Source: Floricoccus penangensis
GTDB lineage: Bacteria; Bacillota; Bacilli; Lactobacillales; Streptococcaceae
DNA length: 45,439 bases
Assembly (NCBI RefSeq): GCF_001832885.1
Contig: NZ_MKIQ01000004.1
Coordinates: 1 to 45,439 of the forward strand
Direction of reading: 5' to 3'
A program made the position numbers and the translations under genes. The notes under the pieces were generated by a model that was given only the letters and a program-made list of their open reading frames with translations, had not been told where the DNA came from and searched no databases. Shown piece by piece: positions 1 through 5,458 of the stretch. The first letter of the stretch is position 1. Each line of letters starts with the position of its first letter.

Positions 1-54
1 TAACGCCGGAAGTAGTTGGGGGTTGCCCCCTGTGAGATATGGTAGGTGCCAAGC
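1..54 (+). rRNA. rrf: 5S ribosomal RNA, 3' end (partial)
   Basis: The first bases match the 3' half of a Gram-positive 5S rRNA: the GTTGGGGGTTGCCCCCTGTG stem region, then GAGATATGGTAGGTGCC near the 3' end. The 5' part lies outside the window. A tRNA-Asn follows about 60 bases later, the usual end of a streptococcal or lactococcal rRNA operon. The exact 3' end is estimated. Confidence 0.8.
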
Positions 55-112
55 GAATATTTGATAAGACTTTCTTGAGCAATTGAGAATTTTTTATTAT
101 ATTCAATAGTAT

Positions 113-186
113 TCCGGCATAGCTCAGTTGGTAGTAGCGCATGACTGTTAATCATGATGTCGTAGGTTCGAGTCCTACTGCCGGAG
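113..186 (+). tRNA. tRNA-Asn (anticodon GTT)
   Basis: A complete cloverleaf can be folded. The acceptor stem TCCGGCA (113-119) pairs with TGCCGGA (179-185), with G186 as discriminator. The anticodon stem is CATGA/TCATG with loop CTGTTAA, giving anticodon GTT at 147-149. The T arm contains GGTTCGAGTCC. CCA is not encoded. It lies between the 5S rRNA and a strong terminator, so it is the last gene of the rRNA operon. Confidence 0.97.
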
Positions 187-198
187 TAATATTATCTT

Positions 199-224
199 GT
201 ACTTCTTCTGAAGTACTTTTTTTT
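199..224 (+). terminator. Rho-independent terminator of the rRNA/tRNA operon
   Basis: Perfect 7-bp stem GTACTTC (199-205) / GAAGTAC (210-216), a TTCT loop and eight T residues. It ends the rRNA-tRNA-Asn transcript. Confidence 0.9.
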
Positions 225-263
225 GTGCAAAATGATAATTGTTTTGTGCATTATGTTGTTTTT

Positions 264-292
264 TTGCAAACGTTTTCGTGATATCATATATT
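264..292 (+). promoter_or_regulatory. msmK promoter with overlapping cre site
   Basis: The -35 TTGCAA (264-269) and -10 TATATT (287-292) are 17 bases apart. The cre-like sequence TTGCAAACGTTTTCG (264-278) matches the CcpA consensus WTGNAANCGNWNNCW except at the last base, and it covers the -35. Binding of CcpA there would block RNA polymerase, so catabolite repression of msmK is inferred. Confidence 0.7.
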
Positions 293-325
293 TATTAAAT
301 AATTGAATAAACGAACGGAGAAACA

Positions 326-1465
326 ATGGTAGAATTAAAATTAAATCATATTTACAAAAAATATCCAAAAAGTAGTCACTATGCAGTTGAAGATTTCAAT
401 TTAGACGTAGCTGATAAAGAATTTATTGTATTTGTTGGACCTTCTGGATGTGGTAAATCTACTACTTTACGTATGATTGCTGGTCTTGAAGATATTTCCG
501 AAGGTGAATTTTATATCGGCGATGAGTTGATGAACGATGTGGCTCCAAAGGATCGTGATATTGCCATGGTATTCCAAAACTATGCACTTTATCCTCACAT
601 GACTGTTTTTGACAACATGGCTTTTGGTTTGAAATTACGTAAATATCCAAAAGATGAAATTAAAAAACGTGTTGAGGAAGCTGCTGATATTCTTGGTCTA
701 ACTGAGTTACTAGATAGAAAACCAGCTGATATGTCTGGTGGACAAAGACAACGTGTTGCTATGGGTCGTGCTATTGTCCGTGATGCTAAAGTGTTCTTAA
801 TGGACGAACCTTTATCTAACTTGGATGCAAAACTCCGTGTATCAATGCGTGCTGAAATTGCTAAAATTCACCAAAGAATTGGTGCTACTACTATATATGT
901 AACGCATGACCAAACTGAAGCTATGACTTTAGCTGATAGAATAGTAATAATGAGTTCTACTAAGAATGAAACTGGTGATGGAACTATTGGTCGTATCGAA
1001 CAAATTGGTAGTCCTCAAGAGCTTTATAACACTCCTGAAAATAAATTTGTTGCGAGCTTTATTGGTAGTCCTGCTATGAACTTCTTTGAAGTGACATTTA
1101 ACGGAACTAATATAGATGATGGAAAAGGGTTTAATATAGATATTACTGAAGGTCAAGCTAAACTTTTACGTGAAAAAGGCTACGAAGGTAAGAAATTAAT
1201 ATTTGGTATTCGTCCAGAAGATATTTCAGCTTCTAATGTGGTTCAAGGAGTTTTCCCTAATTCTAAAGTTGATGCGACAGTTGTTGTATCTGAGCTTCTC
1301 GGTAATGAAACAATGCTTTATTCTAAAGTTGGAGATACTGAATTCGCAGCTCGTGTTGGTGCTCGTGATTTCCACAATCCTGGTGATAAAGTAGAGTTAA
1401 CAATTAACGTAAGTAAAGGACACTTCTTCGACTTACAAACTGAAAAGAGAATAACATCAAATTAA
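326..1465 (+). CDS. msmK: Multiple-sugar ABC transporter ATPase, MsmK/UgpC family
   Basis: This is the ATP-hydrolysing subunit that energises carbohydrate ABC importers at the inner face of the membrane. In the 379-residue product I see the Walker A GPSGCGKS (38-45), Q-loop Gln84, signature MSGGQ (136-140), Walker B VFLMDE (156-161) and switch His194. A C-terminal regulatory OB/TOBE region follows from about 240, as in MalK and MsmK. Length is normal for the family. ATG326 follows ACGGAG with good spacing. The gene is alone, with no permease or binding-protein genes beside it and its own terminator. In streptococci a single orphan MsmK serves several sugar importers, and that role is likely here. 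The cre site over the promoter suggests CcpA control. Confidence 0.93.
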   Translation: MVELKLNHIYKKYPKSSHYAVEDFNLDVADKEFIVFVGPSGCGKSTTLRMIAGLEDISEGEFYIGDELMNDVAPKDRDIAMVFQNYALYPHMTVFDNMAFGLKLRKYPKDEIKKRVEEAADILGLTELLDRKPADMSGGQRQRVAMGRAIVRDAKVFLMDEPLSNLDAKLRVSMRAEIAKIHQRIGATTIYVTHDQTEAMTLADRIVIMSSTKNETGDGTIGRIEQIGSPQELYNTPENKFVASFIGSPAMNFFEVTFNGTNIDDGKGFNIDITEGQAKLLREKGYEGKKLIFGIRPEDISASNVVQGVFPNSKVDATVVVSELLGNETMLYSKVGDTEFAARVGARDFHNPGDKVELTINVSKGHFFDLQTEKRITSN

Positions 1466-1499
1466 TTGAAATTACTTTTCTTAATTTTATAAAATATTT

Positions 1500-1526
1500 C
1501 CTACCTTTCATTAGGTGGGTTTTTTT
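1500..1526 (+). terminator. Terminator of msmK
   Basis: Stem CCTACCT (1500-1506) / AGGTGGG (1513-1519) with one T-G wobble, then seven T residues. Confidence 0.85.
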
Positions 1527-1530
1527 ATAT

Positions 1531-1557
1531 AAAAAGAGTATGATTCTATCATACTCT
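1531..1557 (-). terminator. Terminator of the aldehyde reductase gene
   Basis: Perfect 10-bp stem AGAGTATGAT (1535-1544) / ATCATACTCT (1548-1557) with a 3-base loop, just past the stop codon of the minus-strand gene. The minus strand continues into a short T-rich run. Confidence 0.7.
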
Positions 1558-1559
1558 CT

Positions 1560-2588
1560 TTATATAAGATTATAGTCCAACATACTATCTATGGAAGATA
1601 ATATAATTTCTTCGTTTGTTCTAGTCGAATTCCAATCTAATATAGATTTTACCTTGTCATTTGATACGTTTCGGCTTATTGAAAGCATTAATTTTCCTTC
1701 TTTGGCTTGCTTATTAAATAATGCACCGATGGTTATAATCCAATTTGGAATTTTTCTTTTGGTAACATTATTATAAAGTTGTGGCCTTTTTTCTCTAATT
1801 ATTTTGGCAATTTCTTCCATTGAAATTTGTCCATCAGCACTTGCAATAAATCTTTGTCCACTAGCTTGAGAATTTTCCATTGCACGAATATGAATATCAG
1901 CCACATCTCGAACATCCACAATGTTTAATGGTAAATTTGGATAAGCTTTAGTTTTCCCATCTAGCAACATATTAAAAAGGTCAAAGCTTCCTGAGAGATG
2001 GTTGCTTAAAGCTGGACCAAAGATTGCAACAGGATTAACGGTAGTAAATTCCATTCCATTTCCTTCGTTTTTTATAAAATCCCAAGCTGCTTTTTCAGCA
2101 AGTAGTTTTGATTTTTCATATGCTGAAAGTCCAGCTTCCTCAGGATTTGTCCAATCATTTTCCGTTGTTGGAACCAGTTGATTTTTCTGAGAGAAACCAA
2201 CTGCCCCAAAGTTTGAAGTCATGACAACTCTTTTAACGCCTGCGTCACGAGCGTTGCGCAATATTCTTATAATTCCTTCAATGGCAGGCTTCATTACTTC
2301 GTTCTCATATTTTGGTATTTCAAAGAATACAGGGGATGCAACACTTAGAACATAGTCCCTATCTTTCATTATCTTAAGCCAGTTTTCATCAGATGAAAGG
2401 TCAGCCTCAGCAAAACTTAGCATATCGATGTTAGCTACATTATTACTTTTAAGTGTAGTAATTATTTTATCTTTGCTTGAAAGATTACGAACAGTAGTCT
2501 TTACATCATAACCCTTTTCGAGCAGCTGTATAATGATATTTGTAGCAAGAAATCCAGTTCCACCAGTCACTAATACTTTATTTGTCAT
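1560..2588 (-). CDS. NAD(P)-dependent aldehyde/carbonyl reductase, dihydroflavonol-4-reductase-like extended SDR
   Basis: A predicted cytosolic reductase of aldehydes or ketones; the 342-residue length fits extended short-chain dehydrogenases. The Rossmann motif VTGGTGFLA lies at 7-15, a substrate-side Ser at 125 (TSNFGAV), and the catalytic YxxxK as Tyr157/Lys161. Yeast Gre2, a methylglyoxal reductase, belongs to the same family, which fits the neighbouring glyoxalase genes; the substrate itself is inferred. An AGGAG (2596-2600) precedes ATG2588. It is transcribed divergently from a MerR regulator, and its promoter has the 19-bp spacer and spacer palindrome typical of MerR activation. It could equally act on other reactive carbonyls or as an epimerase-like enzyme. 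Confidence 0.82.
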   Translation of the reverse strand: MTNKVLVTGGTGFLATNIIIQLLEKGYDVKTTVRNLSSKDKIITTLKSNNVANIDMLSFAEADLSSDENWLKIMKDRDYVLSVASPVFFEIPKYENEVMKPAIEGIIRILRNARDAGVKRVVMTSNFGAVGFSQKNQLVPTTENDWTNPEEAGLSAYEKSKLLAEKAAWDFIKNEGNGMEFTTVNPVAIFGPALSNHLSGSFDLFNMLLDGKTKAYPNLPLNIVDVRDVADIHIRAMENSQASGQRFIASADGQISMEEIAKIIREKRPQLYNNVTKRKIPNWIITIGALFNKQAKEGKLMLSISRNVSNDKVKSILDWNSTRTNEEIILSSIDSMLDYNLI

Positions 2589-2604
2589 TTTTTATCTCCT
2601 AAAT

Positions 2605-2632
2605 TTGCTTATTTTTAATTTTTTAATATAAT
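2605..2632 (+). promoter_or_regulatory. Probable merR promoter
   Basis: TTGCTT (2605-2610) and a perfect TATAAT (2627-2632) are 16 bases apart on the plus strand. The start point would fall near 2639, just before the palindromic MerR operator, so bound MerR may also limit its own expression. Confidence 0.6.
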
Positions 2633-2633
2633 T

Positions 2634-2664
2634 AGTGTAAAGGCTAGAGTATACTCTAGGTCAA
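2634..2664 (-). promoter_or_regulatory. MerR-type activated promoter and operator of the aldehyde reductase
   Basis: On the minus strand, -35 TTGACC (2664-2659) and -10 TACACT (2639-2634) are separated by 19 bp. Within the spacer sits a perfect 16-bp palindrome, CTAGAGTATACTCTAG (2644-2659). Over-long spacers with a central dyad are the hallmark of promoters that MerR-family proteins activate by DNA distortion. The divergent merR gene next door is the obvious regulator. Confidence 0.85.
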
Positions 2665-2684
2665 GAGATTTGATTGGAGAAAAG

Positions 2685-3110
2685 ATGATTTATTCCATAA
2701 AAGAGGTTGCTGAAATCACAGGACTTTCTATTTATACTATTAGATATTACGACAAGGAAGGTCTTTTGCCTTTTGTTGCTAGGAATGATGCTGGTATAAG
2801 AGTATTTACCGAGAGTGATATTAATCAGATTCAGACAATTTGCTGTCTAAAGAATACTGGTATGGCTTTAAAAGATATTAGAAACTATATTGAATGCTGT
2901 ATGGAGGGCACAGCTTCGATTGATGAACGTTCAGAACTTTTGACTGCTCACCGTGAAAGTGTATTGGCTAAAATTAAGGAATTAGAAGACAACTTAAAAA
3001 TCATTGATGGAAAACTTGAAATTTATAATTCTCCTAATTCAGAGGAAATTATTACTTTTATGAGAGAATATGTAAAAAATGAGAAGAAAACGATTGAAGT
3101 AAAGGAGTAG
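2685..3110 (+). CDS. MerR-family transcriptional regulator, AdhR/NmlR-like thiol sensor
   Basis: A DNA-binding activator of 141 residues. The helix-turn-helix begins IYSIKEVAEITGLSIYTIRY and the wing follows (to about 70); a coiled-coil dimerisation helix covers about 85-115. Cys54 in ICCLKNTGMA aligns, by my recollection of Bacillus AdhR (KCMRNAGLS), with the single Cys that senses formaldehyde and methylglyoxal. A second CC pair is at 71-72. ATG2685 is preferred because GGAG (2676-2679) precedes it; an upstream TTG at 2670 would bury that site. The gene is divergent from the aldehyde reductase and lies 3 bases from the following hydrolase, so the three form one regulatory unit. Aldehyde sensing is inferred. 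Confidence 0.85.
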   Translation: MIYSIKEVAEITGLSIYTIRYYDKEGLLPFVARNDAGIRVFTESDINQIQTICCLKNTGMALKDIRNYIECCMEGTASIDERSELLTAHRESVLAKIKELEDNLKIIDGKLEIYNSPNSEEIITFMREYVKNEKKTIEVKE

Positions 3111-3113
3111 AAG

Positions 3114-4145
3114 ATGAGTAAGAAAAATATTACTATTTTGGGTCTTGGAATTGTTGGAGGAATTGCAGCTACAACATACTTGCTTTTCCATGATACTAAA
3201 GAATCGGCTAATATTAATCTGTATGATGCAGAAGTTGCAAATGATAATAATGATATTACTGTCGACTTTCATGAAGAATTTTTACCTGTAGATGATGGAT
3301 TGAGTCTTTATATTTCTACTACAAGTCCAAAGAATGAAGATATAAAAGGAATCGTGCAGATAATACATGGGATGAACGAACATGCTAGACGTTATCAAGA
3401 TTTGGCAAATTTTTTAGCTAAAAATGGTTACTTGGTTGTTACGAGTGATAACCGAGGTCATGGTTTTTCTATTGATTCAACTAATCCTCATGGTCATATA
3501 GATAGTTATCAACGCTTGGTTGAAGATCAAGTTGCTATAAGCAACTATATAAAAGATAAAAATCCAGGACTTCCTTTATACTTGTATGGTCATTCATTTG
3601 GCTCACTTCTTGCTAGAATGTATTTACAAGACAATGATTTTCTTATTGATAAATTATTGCTAACAGGAACTGTGGCACATTTCAAAATGTCTAAAATTGG
3701 ATGTGCCCTAGCAAATATCGCTGATAAGCTTGTTGGTTCTGATAAATCATCTTGGATTATTCAAAAGTTAGCACAAGTTGGAGGTGAAGGTGATGATTGG
3801 ATTACCAATGATGAGAAAGTATTAAAGGATATTGAAAAAGACCCACTTTGGATGTCTACTTATGATAATTCAGGAATTGCAACAATTTGGAAAAGTAATC
3901 TTGATTTAAAAGCTGATGAAAAATATAAACTGACAAATGAAAACCTTCCAATTTTAAGCATTACTGGAGCACAGGATATTGTTACAGGTGGTAAAAAGGG
4001 ATTAGAGGATACAAGAAAGACTTTAGAAAATATTGGTTATAAAAATATCGAAATAATAGATCTTCCAAATATGAAGCATGAAGTAATAAATGAACTTGAT
4101 AATGAGAGAGTTTATGACTTGATTTTGAATTTTTTTGATAAATAA
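3114..4145 (+). CDS. Membrane-anchored alpha/beta hydrolase (monoacylglycerol lipase / serine aminopeptidase S33 type)
   Basis: A serine hydrolase of 343 residues. Residues 7-25 form a hydrophobic N-terminal segment that should anchor it or act as an uncleaved signal. The oxyanion region IIHGMNEHARRY is at 83-94, the nucleophile elbow GHSFGS at 159-164 (Ser161), and the probable acid and base are Asp288 (GAQD) and His322 (MKHEV). These are the hallmarks of the lysophospholipase/monoacylglycerol lipase group. The ATG overlaps the end of the AAGGAGTAGAAG ribosome site three bases after merR, so the two genes are co-transcribed. The extracytoplasmic location and any role in aldehyde or lipid-damage response are inferred. 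Confidence 0.8.
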   Translation: MSKKNITILGLGIVGGIAATTYLLFHDTKESANINLYDAEVANDNNDITVDFHEEFLPVDDGLSLYISTTSPKNEDIKGIVQIIHGMNEHARRYQDLANFLAKNGYLVVTSDNRGHGFSIDSTNPHGHIDSYQRLVEDQVAISNYIKDKNPGLPLYLYGHSFGSLLARMYLQDNDFLIDKLLLTGTVAHFKMSKIGCALANIADKLVGSDKSSWIIQKLAQVGGEGDDWITNDEKVLKDIEKDPLWMSTYDNSGIATIWKSNLDLKADEKYKLTNENLPILSITGAQDIVTGGKKGLEDTRKTLENIGYKNIEIIDLPNMKHEVINELDNERVYDLILNFFDK

Positions 4146-4148
4146 TCA

Positions 4149-4181
4149 AAAGGACTGGAAATATTTCCAATCCTTTTTTTT
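4149..4181 (+). terminator. Terminator after the alpha/beta hydrolase, probably bidirectional
   Basis: AAAGGACTGGAAAT (4149-4162) pairs with ATTTCCAATCCTTT (4163-4176) with one mismatch, followed by a T run to 4181. The opposite strand also reaches a T-rich stretch, so it can serve gloA as well. Confidence 0.8.
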
Positions 4182-4189
4182 GGTTATTA

Positions 4190-4558
4190 TTAACGGATTA
4201 CTTCAATTTTATAGCCGTCCGGGTCTGTTACAAAGTAGAAAAAAGTATCTGTTCCAGGTAGTCCTTTAATTTCAGTGATATTAAATCCAGCTTCTTTGTG
4301 TTTAGCATGTTGTGCCTTGATATCATCAACTGAAATTGCAATATGACCATATCCATTTCCAATATCATAAACTTCTGCACCATAATTATGAGTCAATTCT
4401 AATTCATAATCATCCCCTGGTAAAGTTAAGTAGATTAAGCTGAATGAATGCTCAGGGAAATCTAATTTACGTGCTACTTCGAAGCCAAAAGCGTCTTGAT
4501 AGAATTTAATTGATTTATCAATGTTTACTACACGTACGCATGTATGAACCATTTTCAT
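4190..4558 (-). CDS. gloA: Lactoylglutathione lyase (glyoxalase I)
   Basis: This enzyme isomerises the hemithioacetal of methylglyoxal and a thiol to an S-lactoyl thioester in the cytosol. The single-domain VOC fold of 122 residues carries all four expected metal ligands: His5, Glu54 (in YELELT), His72 (GYGHIA) and Glu119. An AAAGGA site precedes ATG4558. It lies between the aldehyde reductase cluster and a glyoxalase II-like MBL gene, both on the same strand, so methylglyoxal removal is the likely shared task. The thiol cofactor is not revealed by the sequence. Confidence 0.92.
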   Translation of the reverse strand: MKMVHTCVRVVNIDKSIKFYQDAFGFEVARKLDFPEHSFSLIYLTLPGDDYELELTHNYGAEVYDIGNGYGHIAISVDDIKAQHAKHKEAGFNITEIKGLPGTDTFFYFVTDPDGYKIEVIR

Positions 4559-4650
4559 AGTAATTTATCCTTTCAAATATCAAAATATTCTCTCTTTGAA
4601 AAGAGAAGTGTTCATTGTATCTATTATTATTACTCTATTAGAACTTGATA

Positions 4651-4694
4651 TGTACATTATAGAACATATTTATAAATATGTTCTATAATGTACA
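4651..4694. repeat. 44-bp perfect palindrome between gloA and the MBL hydrolase
   Basis: The two 22-base halves are exact reverse complements with no spacer; the half-site begins TGTACATTATAGAAC. A weaker outer pair, TAGAACTT (near 4640) and AAGTTCTA (near 4706), extends the dyad to roughly 75 bases. There is no clear T run after it, so it is not a typical terminator. It may be an operator, a cruciform-forming element or a palindromic mobile relic. Confidence 0.85.
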
Positions 4695-4715
4695 TTTTTA
4701 ATATAAGTTCTATAA

Positions 4716-5357
4716 TTAGCGATTAAAATGTGGGTTATACATTTTCTCTGTACCGATATCAGTTTTTGGACCGTGTCCAGGGTATACTTCGTAATTCTTT
4801 GGTAAAGTAAATAGCTCAGTACGAATACCATTTAGAAGTTGATTATAGTCGCCAGTGTAGAGGTTGGTGATTCCAACAGTACCTTTAAATAGCGCATCGC
4901 CGGTCAATACAAGTTCATCGTCATCAAAGATGAAGCTTACACCACCAATTGAATGACCTGGAGTTGGGACGACCTTGAATTTGAATCCATCCATATCATA
5001 GTCGCTATACATTTCATACTCATAGTCAGCTGGATCCACAATAACATCTTCAAGCCCATCTTGGTGACCAAATTGATGTGACTGATTATATTCTGGTGTG
5101 TAGAGCCAAGTAACTTCAGGAGTCGCAACATATACAGGTACATCAGGATATTTTTCCTTGATGGCAGGAATGCTGATGATATGATCATAGTGTGCATGTG
5201 TTAGTAGTATAGCAGTTAGCGGAAGATTAATTTCTTCAATTTTATCCATAATTTTTTTAGTGTCACTACCTGGGTCAACTACTATAAGATTAGTGTCATT
5301 TGATAAGAAATAAGTGTTTTCGTTCATAACCTTATTAATAATTTTTTCGATTTTCAT
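4716..5357 (-). CDS. MBL-fold hydrolase, glyoxalase II-like (YcbL type)
   Basis: A metallo-beta-lactamase-fold thioester hydrolase of 213 residues. The dinuclear metal site is complete: HAHYDH at 54-59, His135 (PGHS), Asp154 (TGDA) and His195 (PGHG). The protein is shorter than classical GloB, lacking its C-terminal substrate domain, and so resembles the YcbL group. With gloA just downstream on the same strand, hydrolysis of S-lactoyl thioesters is a reasonable inference. No ribosome binding site precedes ATG5357; an extended -10 ends six bases before it, so the mRNA is probably leaderless. Confidence 0.88.
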   Translation of the reverse strand: MKIEKIINKVMNENTYFLSNDTNLIVVDPGSDTKKIMDKIEEINLPLTAILLTHAHYDHIISIPAIKEKYPDVPVYVATPEVTWLYTPEYNQSHQFGHQDGLEDVIVDPADYEYEMYSDYDMDGFKFKVVPTPGHSIGGVSFIFDDDELVLTGDALFKGTVGITNLYTGDYNQLLNGIRTELFTLPKNYEVYPGHGPKTDIGTEKMYNPHFNR

Positions 5358-5363
5358 ATCTTT

Positions 5364-5372
5364 ATTTTAGCA
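5364..5372 (-). promoter_or_regulatory. Extended -10 of the MBL hydrolase; leaderless start
   Basis: On the minus strand, TG-C-TAAAAT (5372-5364) is followed by exactly six bases (AAAGAT) and then the ATG at 5357. Transcription should start at or next to the A of the start codon. Confidence 0.7.
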
Positions 5373-5412
5373 AAAAAGCTTAATAGTCCCAACAAATTAA
5401 ATTGCTAATTTA

Positions 5413-5421
5413 TGATATAAT
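5413..5421 (+). promoter_or_regulatory. dinG operon promoter (extended -10)
   Basis: TG-A-TATAAT (5413-5421) has no recognisable -35 upstream. The transcript would start near 5428 and reach the GTG start at 5459 past the GGAG site. Confidence 0.7.
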
Positions 5422-5458
5422 TGTTATTAACTATTTAATAACGTTACGGAGAAAGCAA

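Noticed and set aside
2670-2684. TTG start giving a five-residue longer MerR
   Set aside because: It would place the GGAG ribosome site inside the gene; MerR proteins normally begin at the IYSIKEVA segment.
4651-4694. The 44-bp palindrome as an ordinary terminator
   Set aside because: The stem is AT-only at its tip, much longer than usual and not followed by a T run in the direction of the MBL transcript.
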